DNA from: Alphaproteobacteria bacterium
GTDB lineage: Bacteria > Pseudomonadota > Alphaproteobacteria > Reyranellales > Reyranellaceae
DNA length: 64,000 nt
Direction: 5' to 3'
NCBI GenBank assembly: GCA_017308235.1
Contig: JAFKFL010000007.1
Coordinates: forward strand, 372,001-436,000
Shown: positions 34,024 to 42,756 of the stretch, piece after piece
Layout of the letters: every line of letters begins with the position of its first letter
Numbering within the stretch: the stretch's first letter is position 1
Notes under the pieces: model-generated
The model's input: only the letters and a program-made list of their open reading frames with translations
Told to the model about the DNA's origin: nothing
The model's database searches: none
Position numbers and translations under genes: made by a program

Positions 34024-35724
34024 CTATTCCTTGCCTGTGTTGGTGCGGCCCTTGATCAGGGCCTCGGGATGGCGGGACAGGAGGTCGGCCAGGGCGCGGA
34101 AGGAACGCGTCATCTCGTTGAGCTGCGGCAGCAGCCGATCGATCTCGCGGCTGAATCGGGAATCATTGCCATAGGCGGAGTTCATCGACGCCACCAGCCG
34201 GTTGGCCTGGGCGAGTGTGTCGTCGAGCTTCCTGGCCATGTCGGGCAGCCGGGCGAGGGCAGGCGAGGCGTCGGCATCGAGCTTGCGGGTGAAGTCCTGC
34301 AGGTCGGCCATCGTCGCCTGGAGCGAGGCCAATGTCTTCTTCACCTCCGGCCCGTTGACCGTGTCGTCGACGCCTTTCAGTGTTCCCGCGAGGCTCTTGC
34401 CGATGCCCTGGAAGTCGATGCGGTTGATCTTGGACAAGAGCTCCGCGGCGGACTGGGTGATGGCGTCGAAGCCGCCGGTCTCGGTCGACGGCACGACGAA
34501 GACGTCGCCCTCGCGCCCAAGCTCCGCCGGCGGCGCATCGGGCACAAATTCGATGGCGACGGTCTTCTGGCCGGTGATCAGGTTCGACGATTGCAGCGTG
34601 GCACGGAAGCCGCGCTTGACCATCTCGGCCGCGACTGCGCCGAGAGGCGTGTTCTTTGCCCTTTCGCTGGCCGCGACTCCGGCAATCCGATCACCCTCGA
34701 CCTGGTAGTGAACCGGCACCAGGATGCGGTCGATCTTCGGATCGTAGACGAGGCCGACATCGGTGACCTCGCCGATCTTGAGCCCGTGCAGCGTGACGTC
34801 GGCGCCCACTTCCAGACCGGACACCGAGTGCTCGAAATAGGACAACAAATGCAGACGGCGGCCAAACCCCGCGGTCTTGGCCGCGTCACGGTTTGTGTAG
34901 AGGGGAAAGCTGTAATTGGCGGCAGCAACGGGCGCCGCGGTGCCGGGTTTGGATTCGAAGGCGATGCCTCCCAGCAATAGCGCCTTGGCCGATTCCATTT
35001 GCAGCTGAACGCCGTTCGGCCCCAGCTTCACCGAAAGACCTGACGCGTTCCAGAACAGCGAGTCCTCGTGCACGTACTTGTCGAACGGTGCCCGCACGAA
35101 GGCGTGTATCGTGACGTCGCGCGCCATGTGGCCGAGGTCCCAGCCGAGGACGGTGCCAACCTCGATGTCGCGATAGAAGATCGGCGACCCCAGGCTGATC
35201 GAGCCGACGCGCCTGGTTTCGAGCTTGAAGATCGTGCCGGGGGCCGACGCCGTCAGGACGGGTGGGTTGGCGCTGCCGACGAAGTGGCGCTCCGACTTGC
35301 CCTTCTCGGTCGAGGGCAGCATGCCGATATAGGATCCCGACAGCAGCGTATCGAGGCCGGAGATGCGGCCGGCGAAGAGCTCCGGTTTCACCACCCAGAA
35401 GACCGTCTTGTCGCTGAGCAGCGGTTCGGCCTCCCGTGTCGTCTCGACCGTGACGATCACCTGGGAGAAATCAGGTGACACGGCGAGCGACTTCACCGTG
35501 CCCATCGTCACGTCCTTGAACTTGAGCTGTGACTGCCCGGCCTGCAGTCCGCCAGCGGATTCGAAGGCGATCGTGATCATGGGGCCGCGCTTGGAGAAAG
35601 TATCCCAGGCGAGCCAGACGCCGATCAGCGCGGTGATGAGCGGCACGATCCAGACGAGCGGAATGCGGCGCGCCTGGCGCTTGTCGGCCGTCGGAACGGC
35701 TATGGGTCCCCCGTCTTTATCCAT
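34024..35724 (-). CDS. pqiB: PqiB-type MCE-domain intermembrane lipid transport protein
   Basis: 566 residues, close to E. coli PqiB (546). An N-terminal helix (IPLVWIVPLITALIGVWLAW) anchors it in the inner membrane. Three MCE modules follow: ITIAFESAGGLQAGQSQLKF, then SIGLGSPIFYRDIEVGTVLG-like and VGADVTLHGLKIGEVTDVGL-type stretches, and a C-terminal helical part. It forms a hexameric periplasmic tube moving lipids between membranes. It is the first gene in the operon pqiB-pqiC-pqiA, whose order differs from E. coli pqiABC. Confidence 0.92.
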   Translation of the reverse strand: MDKDGGPIAVPTADKRQARRIPLVWIVPLITALIGVWLAWDTFSKRGPMITIAFESAGGLQAGQSQLKFKDVTMGTVKSLAVSPDFSQVIVTVETTREAEPLLSDKTVFWVVKPELFAGRISGLDTLLSGSYIGMLPSTEKGKSERHFVGSANPPVLTASAPGTIFKLETRRVGSISLGSPIFYRDIEVGTVLGWDLGHMARDVTIHAFVRAPFDKYVHEDSLFWNASGLSVKLGPNGVQLQMESAKALLLGGIAFESKPGTAAPVAAANYSFPLYTNRDAAKTAGFGRRLHLLSYFEHSVSGLEVGADVTLHGLKIGEVTDVGLVYDPKIDRILVPVHYQVEGDRIAGVAASERAKNTPLGAVAAEMVKRGFRATLQSSNLITGQKTVAIEFVPDAPPAELGREGDVFVVPSTETGGFDAITQSAAELLSKINRIDFQGIGKSLAGTLKGVDDTVNGPEVKKTLASLQATMADLQDFTRKLDADASPALARLPDMARKLDDTLAQANRLVASMNSAYGNDSRFSREIDRLLPQLNEMTRSFRALADLLSRHPEALIKGRTNTGKE

Positions 35725-35813
35725 GCCGAGCGCCCCCTGGCGCCATGACCTGTCATCTCCATGGATGTATATCGGACCCGTTCACCCCGGGCTACATGCC
35801 TGAGCGCGGGCTT

Positions 35814-36821
35814 TCAGAATCTGAAACTGGCGCCGATGATCGGTCCGTATAAAACTTCGTTGATGCCGACGGCATCGGGGCCGGACCCCGAACTGTAGTT
35901 CACGCCGAGCGCGCGGAAGCCGATCGTTGCGCCGACCTGATAGCCGGACGCTTGCCAGAGGTAGGTGTAGGCGGCGACCGCCTGCCAGGAGAACTGGCTG
36001 CCCAATCCGAAGCCGCCGATATCGGCCCGCGCCCACAGCTCCTGACGCGGCGTAAACTGGTGGCGGACACGAAAGCCGATGACGGGATCGACCCACTGGA
36101 TCGCATCGGAGCGTGCGACGGCCAGGCCAAAGGAACGGTCGAGGTGCTCGAGGCGAAGACGCGAGAAGTCGACGTTTGTCGTCAGGTCGAAGGAGGCATC
36201 GATCGAGTTGTTCCAGTAGCGGAAGCCGCCCAGCGCATCGATCGCGGTGAACGATCCTTCCGAACCCGGCCAGCGATAGACTTCGTACACGCCGCCCACC
36301 TCGACAATGAACATCTGATAGGTGAGGGCAGCGTTGGCGGTCGTACTGGTCTTGAGGCCGCCGATCGGATTGCGATAGTTGGTTTGCCCGGCACCGAAGC
36401 CCAACTTGGAAAAAACGAAATCGGTATAGATGCCGGCCTTGCCCTTGTTCGCTTCGAAATGGGCCATGAGGCCAGCGAGCGAATCGCTCTTTTGCACGAG
36501 GTCGATGAAGCTTGCGTTGGTGTCGATGGTCTGGCCGCGCGTTGTGACATTGCCGCTGACGCTCATTAGCCAGGCATAGGGCGTGACGGTGAAGCGCCAC
36601 GGCTCGGGATCGGCCGGCAGCTTCTGCTCGAGTTGAGCCGTGTCAGATGTTGGCGCTGCCTTCGCGGGATCGGCGGCTGCGGCAGACCGGGCGACGAGAA
36701 CCGAACTACTCGAAAGCACTGCCGCGACCAAGATCAATGCAAACTTGCCCGCCAAGCGCTGGCGCAAGTTCGCTCCTCTTCGCGATGCGCCCTCGCGCGA
36801 TCGCTTGCCCGTAAACGCCAT
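35814..36821 (-). CDS. Outer-membrane beta-barrel-like protein, copy 2
   Basis: 335 residues, a paralogue of 25574-26488 with a longer N-terminal extension after the signal (ADPAKAAPTSDTAQLEQKLP). Shared stretches include DPEPWRF, NASFIDLVQKSDSL, the LGFGA-QTNYRNPI segment and GGFGLGSQ. The C-terminus is GPIIGASFRF with terminal phenylalanine. Its start is divergent from the AraC regulator at 36948, and a TTGTCGC-type motif sits between. Confidence 0.75.
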   Translation of the reverse strand: MAFTGKRSREGASRRGANLRQRLAGKFALILVAAVLSSSSVLVARSAAAADPAKAAPTSDTAQLEQKLPADPEPWRFTVTPYAWLMSVSGNVTTRGQTIDTNASFIDLVQKSDSLAGLMAHFEANKGKAGIYTDFVFSKLGFGAGQTNYRNPIGGLKTSTTANAALTYQMFIVEVGGVYEVYRWPGSEGSFTAIDALGGFRYWNNSIDASFDLTTNVDFSRLRLEHLDRSFGLAVARSDAIQWVDPVIGFRVRHQFTPRQELWARADIGGFGLGSQFSWQAVAAYTYLWQASGYQVGATIGFRALGVNYSSGSGPDAVGINEVLYGPIIGASFRF

Positions 36822-36872
36822 GCTGTACTCTCCCCCCGACGCCTAAACGCTAACGGGTCAGGAGAAAATTCT

Positions 36873-36891
36873 GCTTGACCTTTTGCGACAA
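36873..36891 (-). promoter_or_regulatory. TTGTCGC-N4-GGTCAAG motif, copy A
   Basis: On the minus strand TTGTCGCAAAAGGTCAAGC, between the divergent beta-barrel gene (start 36821) and AraC regulator 4 (start 36948). Confidence 0.6.
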
Positions 36892-36947
36892 AAATCACTC
36901 AGTATGCAAAGAGAAATGCGAGTCCTCGGCGCACGACTGGCTGGTTG

Positions 36948-38021
36948 ATGAGAAGACGCGTTCTTAGTGGAGAACGGCTCCGTGTTGGACCGTTCGTGGC
37001 TCTGCCGAGAATTCTTTCACGCTTGGGCGTCTCGATTGATTCGATCCTGGCCGAGCTCAGCCTGTCGCCCGATTTGCTGTCGTCGCCAAACAACACCATC
37101 GATGTCGAAGAGGCTGGTCGTCTGCTGGAGCGATGCGCCAAGCGATCGGGGTGTGCACACATCGGCCTGCTCGCGGGGCAGACGGTCTCCGCCGCCACAT
37201 TCGGCTTGCCAGGACTGTTGATGCAGACTTCCGGTACCCTCGGCACGGCGCTCAGGTCGTTCGTCATGTCTCTGCACCTCAACGGTCGGGCCGTGATCCC
37301 GACTTTCCTGGTGCATGGAGACACGGCCGTGCTTGGCGCCAATTTGACCATGGGCATGAACGTCGGGCGGCCAATTGGGCTGGACCTGTCATTGGCGGCC
37401 GGTTGTCAGCTCATCCGGACGCTGGTGGGAGCCGACTGGAAGCCGAGCGAGGTCCGGATGGCCCGCCGGGCGCCGGCAGATCCACGCCCTTACCGGCGAT
37501 ACTTTGGAGTCGATGTCACGTTCGACACCGAGCGATCGGTCCTGATCTTTCCCGCGATCTGGCTCGACAAGCCCGTCGCGACCGCCGACACGAAGATTCG
37601 CCACCGGATCGAGCAGCTGCTTGCCACGCCGGCCGAGACCGATGCCGAGTTCATGCTGTTCTGCAAGCGTGCGATCATGGCTTTGATCGTGCGGCAGGAA
37701 TTCTCCGTCGCCGGAGTCGCTGTCGCCATGAAGCTTCACCGGCGAACGCTGAACCGGCGTCTGGCCGTGCTCGGGACTTCGATCCCAAGGCTTGCTGGCG
37801 AGGTCAGGTTTGCCCTGGCGCGACAGTTGTTGATCGACACGTCTTTGCCCGCTGTGGAAATCGCGTCTGCCATTGGCTATTCGGACGCGAGCACATTCAC
37901 CCGGAGCTTCAAGTCCTGGTCGGGCGAGACGCCCTCGACGTGGCGTCAGTGCAATGCAGGCAACAACGCGCAGTGGCCGCTGGCAAATGCCGACAGGCGC
38001 AACGTCTCGCCGGAACTGTAG
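36948..38021 (+). CDS. AraC-family transcriptional regulator 4 (arabinose-binding-type N-terminus)
   Basis: 357 residues from the ATG at 36948 (the TTG at 36945 is adjacent). The N-terminal domain, LSRLGVSIDSILAELSLSPDL to GQTVSAATFGLPGLLMQTSG, is of the Arabinose_bd-type seen in OruR/ArgR-like regulators, unlike that of AraC regulators 1-3. The C-terminal HTH is VAGVAVAMKLHRRTLNRRLA, then VEIASAIGYSDASTFTRSFK. Ornithine, fatty acids or other ligands are known for relatives. It is the best candidate to bind the TTGTCGC-type motif in its own divergent promoter. Confidence 0.87.
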   Translation: MRRRVLSGERLRVGPFVALPRILSRLGVSIDSILAELSLSPDLLSSPNNTIDVEEAGRLLERCAKRSGCAHIGLLAGQTVSAATFGLPGLLMQTSGTLGTALRSFVMSLHLNGRAVIPTFLVHGDTAVLGANLTMGMNVGRPIGLDLSLAAGCQLIRTLVGADWKPSEVRMARRAPADPRPYRRYFGVDVTFDTERSVLIFPAIWLDKPVATADTKIRHRIEQLLATPAETDAEFMLFCKRAIMALIVRQEFSVAGVAVAMKLHRRTLNRRLAVLGTSIPRLAGEVRFALARQLLIDTSLPAVEIASAIGYSDASTFTRSFKSWSGETPSTWRQCNAGNNAQWPLANADRRNVSPEL

Positions 38022-38076
38022 CTCGTTATTCCATGCGAGGCCGATGACGCAAAAAACCTGATCTCCGGCGCGATGA

Positions 38077-38095
38077 TTGTCGCAAGAGGTCAAGT
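38077..38095 (+). promoter_or_regulatory. TTGTCGC-N4-GGTCAAG motif, copy B
   Basis: TTGTCGCAAGAGGTCAAGT, 90-108 bases upstream of the OmpA-like gene start at 38185. Confidence 0.6.
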
Positions 38096-38142
38096 GTACT
38101 TTTGCTCGCCAATGTAGGTTTCGCCAGAAGCGATGGCACAAG

Positions 38143-38156
38143 CCCGCTGAAGCGGG
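38143..38156. promoter_or_regulatory. Hairpin in the OmpA-like gene leader
   Basis: CCCGCT-GA-AGCGGG forms a 6-bp stem just upstream of the ribosome site, and the palindrome GAAGCTTC follows at 38156-38163. It may stabilise the mRNA 5' end. A role is not shown. Confidence 0.35.
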
Positions 38157-38184
38157 AAGCTTCGAAACAAAGGAGATGCGAGGA

Positions 38185-39189
38185 ATGTCAAAGAAGGCGT
38201 TGATTGTGGCCGCCGCGGTTCTTGGCGCGGTGCCGGTCCTGGCCAATGCGCAAACGCTCCAGTATCCCGGACTTTATATCGGCGCTGAGGGCGGGGTGAA
38301 CTGGATGGCCAATACCACCATCAACTTCCCCAATGCTGGTGGCGCGGTAAACGTCTATCCCACCACCGGTTTCGCTGTCGGCGGGATGATCGGCTACGAC
38401 TTCGTTGGGCCGCGCGTCGAACTCGAGGGGGTTTATCGGAGCAACAATGGCACGTTGAGCCTCGCTCCGGTCGGTTTCTCGAACCTTACTGCTGGCTTCA
38501 ACAACCAGCAGACTGCCATCATGGCCAACGCGTTTTATGACTTCTTTGCCGGCCAAGCGATCGTCCCCTACATCGGTGCAGGCCTTGGTATCGCGTTTGT
38601 CGATGCAAGCGCTCTGGGCGGAAATACCAGCAGCACAAATTTTGCCTATCAGGGCATCGTCGGTGTTGGGTGGAACATCAACGAGCAGTTCCGGCTCAAC
38701 CTCGATGGTCGCTACTACGGGACGACCAATCCATCTGTGAACAACCCGTATGTCGGGGGTGTGACGTTCCAGAACAACAACATCACCCTCATGGCAAGTC
38801 TGCAGTACAAGTTCGGTGCTCCGGCCGTCGCTGCGTCGCCACCGCCGCCACCGGCCGCTGCTCCGTCGTTCATGGTGTTCTTCGATTGGGACCGCTCGAA
38901 CCTCTCCCAGCAGGCTCTGAACACGATCAAGCAGGCGGCCGACGCCTACAAGACGAAGGGTAGCGCCCGCATCACCGCGACCGGTCACACCGACACGTCG
39001 GGTGCGCCGAACTACAACATGGCGTTGTCGCTGCGCCGTGCGAACGCGGTCAAGGACGCTCTGGTGCGCGATGGCGTGCCGGCGACGGCGATCTCGGTCG
39101 TCGGCAAGGGCGAGACCGACCTGCTCGTCCCGACGGGCGACGGTGTGCGCGAGCCGCAGAACCGCCGCGTCGTGATCGTTCTCCAGTAG
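38185..39189 (+). CDS. OmpA-family outer membrane protein
   Basis: 334 residues from the ATG at 38185 (AGGAG 9 bases upstream; ATG 38176 is an alternative). A signal peptide, then an 8-strand barrel (LYIGAEGGVNWMA, VGGMIGYDFVGPRVELEG and similar), a PPPPPAAAP linker near residue 220, and a C-terminal OmpA domain: MVFFDWDRSNLSQQA, ITATGHTDTSG, LSLRRANAVKDALV and EPQNRRVVIVL. The domain binds peptidoglycan through the conserved aspartate and arginine. A TTGTCGC-type motif precedes it. Confidence 0.93.
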   Translation: MSKKALIVAAAVLGAVPVLANAQTLQYPGLYIGAEGGVNWMANTTINFPNAGGAVNVYPTTGFAVGGMIGYDFVGPRVELEGVYRSNNGTLSLAPVGFSNLTAGFNNQQTAIMANAFYDFFAGQAIVPYIGAGLGIAFVDASALGGNTSSTNFAYQGIVGVGWNINEQFRLNLDGRYYGTTNPSVNNPYVGGVTFQNNNITLMASLQYKFGAPAVAASPPPPPAAAPSFMVFFDWDRSNLSQQALNTIKQAADAYKTKGSARITATGHTDTSGAPNYNMALSLRRANAVKDALVRDGVPATAISVVGKGETDLLVPTGDGVREPQNRRVVIVLQ

Positions 39190-39228
39190 ACTCCGGGCTG
39201 CCGCCTGGGACACTATCGAGAAGAGCAG

Positions 39229-39870
39229 ATGATACTCGAACGAATTGTCTCGGGCGGTATGGCCTTGGTCGCGTGCATTTTGGTCCTGGGCGGAGCAAAC
39301 GCCCAGACCGGGACCGCGCCGCCCAAGACCATCGGACAGCCAAGCCAGGTCAAGCCAACGACCGTTCCGTCGTTGATTGTCTTCAATGCGCGCGGCGCCA
39401 CGCTACAAGGTCAGAAGCTCACCCTCACCGGGGTGGCGCCGAACGCGATCGTGTTCGCCGATCGGCCCGTGCGGGCGGCGGGGCACGATCTTACCGCACA
39501 CATCATCGAGGACTGGAACAGCGGCAGCGACAATTTCGGCAAGGATCCGCCCAACGCGACGGTTTCCGTCTTTGCCAAGGATGGCAAGGGTGTGAGCGAC
39601 GCGGTCGTTGTCCTGAAGGCGCCCAAGCTCACGGGTGACCAACTCGTTTTCGATGTCGACATTCTGGAAGGGGAACTGAAAGGCGCCGATGGCGCCGCGG
39701 CGATCTTCATCGATATCATCGGACGGCCGTGGACGCCGCTGTCATATGCCGGCGTCGCTCGCCGCAGCGCTTATCGCGCTGCGTGGTATCGGGCTGCGCA
39801 TCCGTACAACTACCCGCCTTACGCCTACCGGCCTCCGTGCGGGTACTACCCCCATCCACCCTGCTACTAG
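39229..39870 (+). CDS. Secreted protein, FADRP-type, tandem copy 1
   Basis: 213 residues with a signal peptide (VSGGMALVACILVLGGANAQ). The core reads VPSLIVFNARGATLQGQKLT, NAIVFADRPVRAAGH, a WNSGSDNFGKDPPNATVSVF segment and GKGVSDAVVVLKAPKLTGD. The tail is rich in tyrosine and proline and ends PPCY. The next gene is a clear paralogue. I recall similar exported proteins without an assigned function. It lies 39 bases after the OmpA-like gene. Confidence 0.72.
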   Translation: MILERIVSGGMALVACILVLGGANAQTGTAPPKTIGQPSQVKPTTVPSLIVFNARGATLQGQKLTLTGVAPNAIVFADRPVRAAGHDLTAHIIEDWNSGSDNFGKDPPNATVSVFAKDGKGVSDAVVVLKAPKLTGDQLVFDVDILEGELKGADGAAAIFIDIIGRPWTPLSYAGVARRSAYRAAWYRAAHPYNYPPYAYRPPCGYYPHPPCY

Positions 39871-39883
39871 GGACGGGCCCACC

Positions 39884-40633
39884 ATGATTGCGACCCGCAC
39901 TCTCCTTCGGCATGGTGGCATGCTTGCTGCTTTGCTGGCTGTTCCGCTCATAGCGCTTGCACAGGCCCCGGCGCCCACGCCCAGTCGGCCAGCGGCCGGC
40001 GCGAAAACGATCGGCGTCCCGTCGACGGCCAAGCGTGTGGAAGCCCTGATCGTTCTCAATGCGCGCGGTGCAAAGCTCAGCGGCCAGACCCTGGCGCTCG
40101 AGGGTACCCTGCCTTCGGCGATCCTGTTTGCCGACCGACCGTCGCGCAAAGCCGGCCACATCGCGACGGCAGAGGTGGTCGACCTGTGGACCTCGGGCTC
40201 TTTCGCCAAGGATCCGCCCAACGCGACGGTATCGGCTTTTCGCGCTGACGGCTCGGCGGTGAGCGATGCCGTCGTCGTCCTGAAGCATCCGCGGTTGGAG
40301 GGCGAAACGCTCGCCTTCGAAGTGACGGTCCTGGAGGGAGACCTCGGCAAGGCCGATGGCCCGGTCTCGGTGTTCATCGACACGATCTGGTTCGGGATCG
40401 GTTCGGGCGGCGTCTCCTATCTTGGCCAGAACCAGACGACCGGCGGCACCTCGTCGGTAGTAGGCAGCAACAGTGCTTTCACCGGCTGGTCCAATCCTTC
40501 GCCCGACGCGCCACCCCGCCGTCCGCCGGTCGGGTTTGGCACCAGCCTCACCACGCCGCCGCAGCTCGGAGGTGGCGACGATGATTCCTACAAGGCCACT
40601 TGCGGAGCTCCGCCGCTTCTGCCCTGCTACTGA
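39884..40633 (+). CDS. Secreted protein, FADRP-type, tandem copy 2
   Basis: 249 residues from the ATG at 39884; the frame is open to 39689 but that overlaps copy 1 in another phase. After the signal (MLAALLAVPLIALAQA) it repeats the copy 1 blocks: EALIVLNARGAKLSGQTLAL, AILFADRPSRKAGH, FAKDPPNATVSAF and SAVSDAVVVLKHPRLEGE. The C-terminal part differs (QTTGGTSSVVGSNSAFTGW, proline-rich, ending LPCY). Tandem duplication is evident; the function is unknown. Confidence 0.72.
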   Translation: MIATRTLLRHGGMLAALLAVPLIALAQAPAPTPSRPAAGAKTIGVPSTAKRVEALIVLNARGAKLSGQTLALEGTLPSAILFADRPSRKAGHIATAEVVDLWTSGSFAKDPPNATVSAFRADGSAVSDAVVVLKHPRLEGETLAFEVTVLEGDLGKADGPVSVFIDTIWFGIGSGGVSYLGQNQTTGGTSSVVGSNSAFTGWSNPSPDAPPRRPPVGFGTSLTTPPQLGGGDDDSYKATCGAPPLLPCY

Positions 40634-40714
40634 GCAGAGGGATGGCCAGAACGTGGCCGCGTTCGCGTTCTGAGGGCAAGTTGACATGGGGCAATCGCCG
40701 GCGGCCAGGGCGGC

Positions 40715-42103
40715 ATGTTCGAAATGAGCGCTGCTTCGGCAAAGAGCACGCTGCTCACCTCTGCAGGACTGCTTGTCGCTGGCGTCGCTACTAAGCCGGC
40801 TCTGGCGGCGGATCCCGTCAAGGTCGACGTTTCCGGTTACTATCAGACTTATGGCCTCGCTGGCGCGATTGAAGGCACCTACGCGCTCAACGGAACGTCG
40901 GTGCAGTACAAGGGGCTCCAGTTCATCCAGCGAGGCGAGATATTCTTTACCGGCCAGTCCAGGTTGGACAATGGCAGCACGATCGGGGTCCGCGTCGAAC
41001 TCGAAGCCTGGAACCCGGCGATCAGTTCAAAAGGTGGAACGCGCCAGGTCGACAAGGCCTATCTGTTCGGCTTCGGCGAATGGGGGCGCATCGAATTCGG
41101 AGGCAAGGACGACGCAGCATACAACATGTACTACGGCGCTCCGTCGGCTCTGCTTGGTTTTGGCTTCTTCAAGCACAATACCGATTTCAGCTGGACCAAT
41201 TCCACGGCGAACGACTTCAACACCGCCGCGTTCCACATTTCCGCCAGCACCATCGATGCCCAGTACGGTTCGGTCAATCGCATCAACTACTACACGCCGC
41301 GCTTTGCAGGACTTCAGATCGGCGTCGGCTATGCGCCGAAGATCCAGCCAAAGACGCAGCCCGGCAGCATTTGGGGGCTGAGCACCGGGCCGGGCTCGGG
41401 AACGGGTGGCGTATGCGGTTACTCCGAGCCCACGACGGCCAACGGATGTCCGACCAACGATTACTCCTGGCAAGATGCCGTTGCCGTTGGTGTCAACTAC
41501 CTGAACCGGTTCGGTGACGTCAGCATCGGCATCTATGGCGCTTACTCCTACATGAACTTCGTTCCCGGCTTCTCGCCACTGGCGAGCGCGGCGAACGCCA
41601 TCAACGGCGCCAACCTCACCGACTGGAAGCAGGCCGTGGTGGGCCTACAGTTGAACTACGGGGGCATTACGATCGGCGGATCGTTCGGCTGGGACAATAA
41701 CGGCATTGGAGCCAACTATTACACGGGCGGCGATAATGACACCCGCACCTGGGCGGCCTCCGTCATGTACGAGACTGGTCCGTGGCAGGTCTCGGCTGGT
41801 TTCGTCGTCGCTACAAACGACAATGGCAACGGAGTGCCGTCGGTCATCGATTGCACGCAGAGCAGCTCATGCAGCGTGGCGGCGGCAACGACGCGGGCGG
41901 CCTACTTCGGCACCGATCCGAATGCCGGTGCGGCTCGCTTTGGCACCGTTACGGCTTCGAAGATCGAAGTCGGCGCCAACTACGCCCTCGGTCCGGGCGT
42001 GAGGGTGATGGGCGGCGTGATAGTCAACAACTTGAGCGGTCCCTCGAATGCCGTTGTGGGACAATCCTGGGCGACACTGCTCGGCGTGGATCTCCACTTC
42101 TAG
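40715..42103 (+). CDS. Gram-negative porin
   Basis: 462 residues. Signal LLTSAGLLVAGVATKPALA, then DPVKVDVSGYYQTYGLAGAI, RGEIFFTGQSRLDNGSTIGV and EWGRIEFGGKDDAAYNMYY, the typical strand/constriction pattern of porin_4-type trimeric porins. It ends WATLLGVDLHF with a terminal phenylalanine. It should form a general or anion-selective diffusion pore. It follows the FADRP pair by 81 bases. Confidence 0.88.
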   Translation: MFEMSAASAKSTLLTSAGLLVAGVATKPALAADPVKVDVSGYYQTYGLAGAIEGTYALNGTSVQYKGLQFIQRGEIFFTGQSRLDNGSTIGVRVELEAWNPAISSKGGTRQVDKAYLFGFGEWGRIEFGGKDDAAYNMYYGAPSALLGFGFFKHNTDFSWTNSTANDFNTAAFHISASTIDAQYGSVNRINYYTPRFAGLQIGVGYAPKIQPKTQPGSIWGLSTGPGSGTGGVCGYSEPTTANGCPTNDYSWQDAVAVGVNYLNRFGDVSIGIYGAYSYMNFVPGFSPLASAANAINGANLTDWKQAVVGLQLNYGGITIGGSFGWDNNGIGANYYTGGDNDTRTWAASVMYETGPWQVSAGFVVATNDNGNGVPSVIDCTQSSSCSVAAATTRAAYFGTDPNAGAARFGTVTASKIEVGANYALGPGVRVMGGVIVNNLSGPSNAVVGQSWATLLGVDLHF

Positions 42104-42131
42104 ACCGGCGAGATATGCGGTGATTGCGCCG

Positions 42132-42443
42132 CTACCTGGCCGGCAGGAGAGGGAGACGGGAATTGCGGAGCTCGACTTCGAGAATTCGGATGCCGCTGTC
42201 GTAGTCGCCCCTGCCGCAGAGGGCCAGAGCGACGTCCGCGCGGAACCTGCCTCCGGTATTACGCTGCGATGCTGACTCAATGTCGTAACGGTACAAATAG
42301 GAATGCAGGGAGGCACATCTGTCCGCCTCCGGGCCGGTTCTGTTCAGCGAGGGTTTGTCCTGCGCCGTCGCCATCGCGAGTGGCACAGCAAGGGCCGCGA
42401 TGAAGGCCAGCGTTGCCGCCAGGATCGAGGTTTGCGGAGACAT
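42132..42443 (-). CDS. Small secreted two-cysteine protein (LYR-Y family), copy 2
   Basis: 103 residues from the ATG at 42443, convergent with the porin gene. A signal (SILAATLAFIAALAVPLAMA) is followed by EADRCASLHSYLYRYDIESA with C43, ADVALALCGRGDYDSGIRIL with C76 and a PLLPAR tail. The order C, L, LYR-Y, C, GD, I, L, PLP matches 23972-24238. Like copy 1 it lies by an AraC/beta-barrel block. The function is unknown. Confidence 0.7.
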   Translation of the reverse strand: MSPQTSILAATLAFIAALAVPLAMATAQDKPSLNRTGPEADRCASLHSYLYRYDIESASQRNTGGRFRADVALALCGRGDYDSGIRILEVELRNSRLPLLPAR

Positions 42444-42756
42444 CCTTGCCACCGAGTGCCGCCTGAGGAACTGGACTCTAGAAAGGTCCAGCCACGAAGG
42501 AAAGATCGCTATCCCAGCCATGCTGCAGCCGACATGGTTTTTTTGTCGCGAAAGGTCAAGCGACAACAAACGGGAGTGTGTTTCAAAGGGCGACTTATAG
42601 CGAACCGGTCGGCATGCATATCACGACGGAACGCGTTGAAGGGGCGACGACATCGTGGGGCGACGACGTGTGCAGCCGGACGATCGACGCGATCTCCTCA
42701 GAACATCGATGGATAGGATTGACTGTAGACGGTACGGTACGACGGGGGAGATGAGG
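42444..42756. other. 313-base divergent gap with motif C
   Basis: It holds the TTGTCGC-type motif at 42543-42561 between the small secreted gene (minus) and the next secreted gene (plus). No gene is supported; the frame starting at 42655 gains no plausible leader. Confidence 0.55.
42543..42561 (+). promoter_or_regulatory. TTGTCGC-N4-GGTCAAG motif, copy C
   Basis: TTGTCGCGAAAGGTCAAGC, 100-118 bases upstream of the start at 42443 (minus) and 196-214 upstream of 42757 (plus). It is followed by GACAA, giving an inner inverted repeat TTGTCGC ... GCGACAA. Confidence 0.6.
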
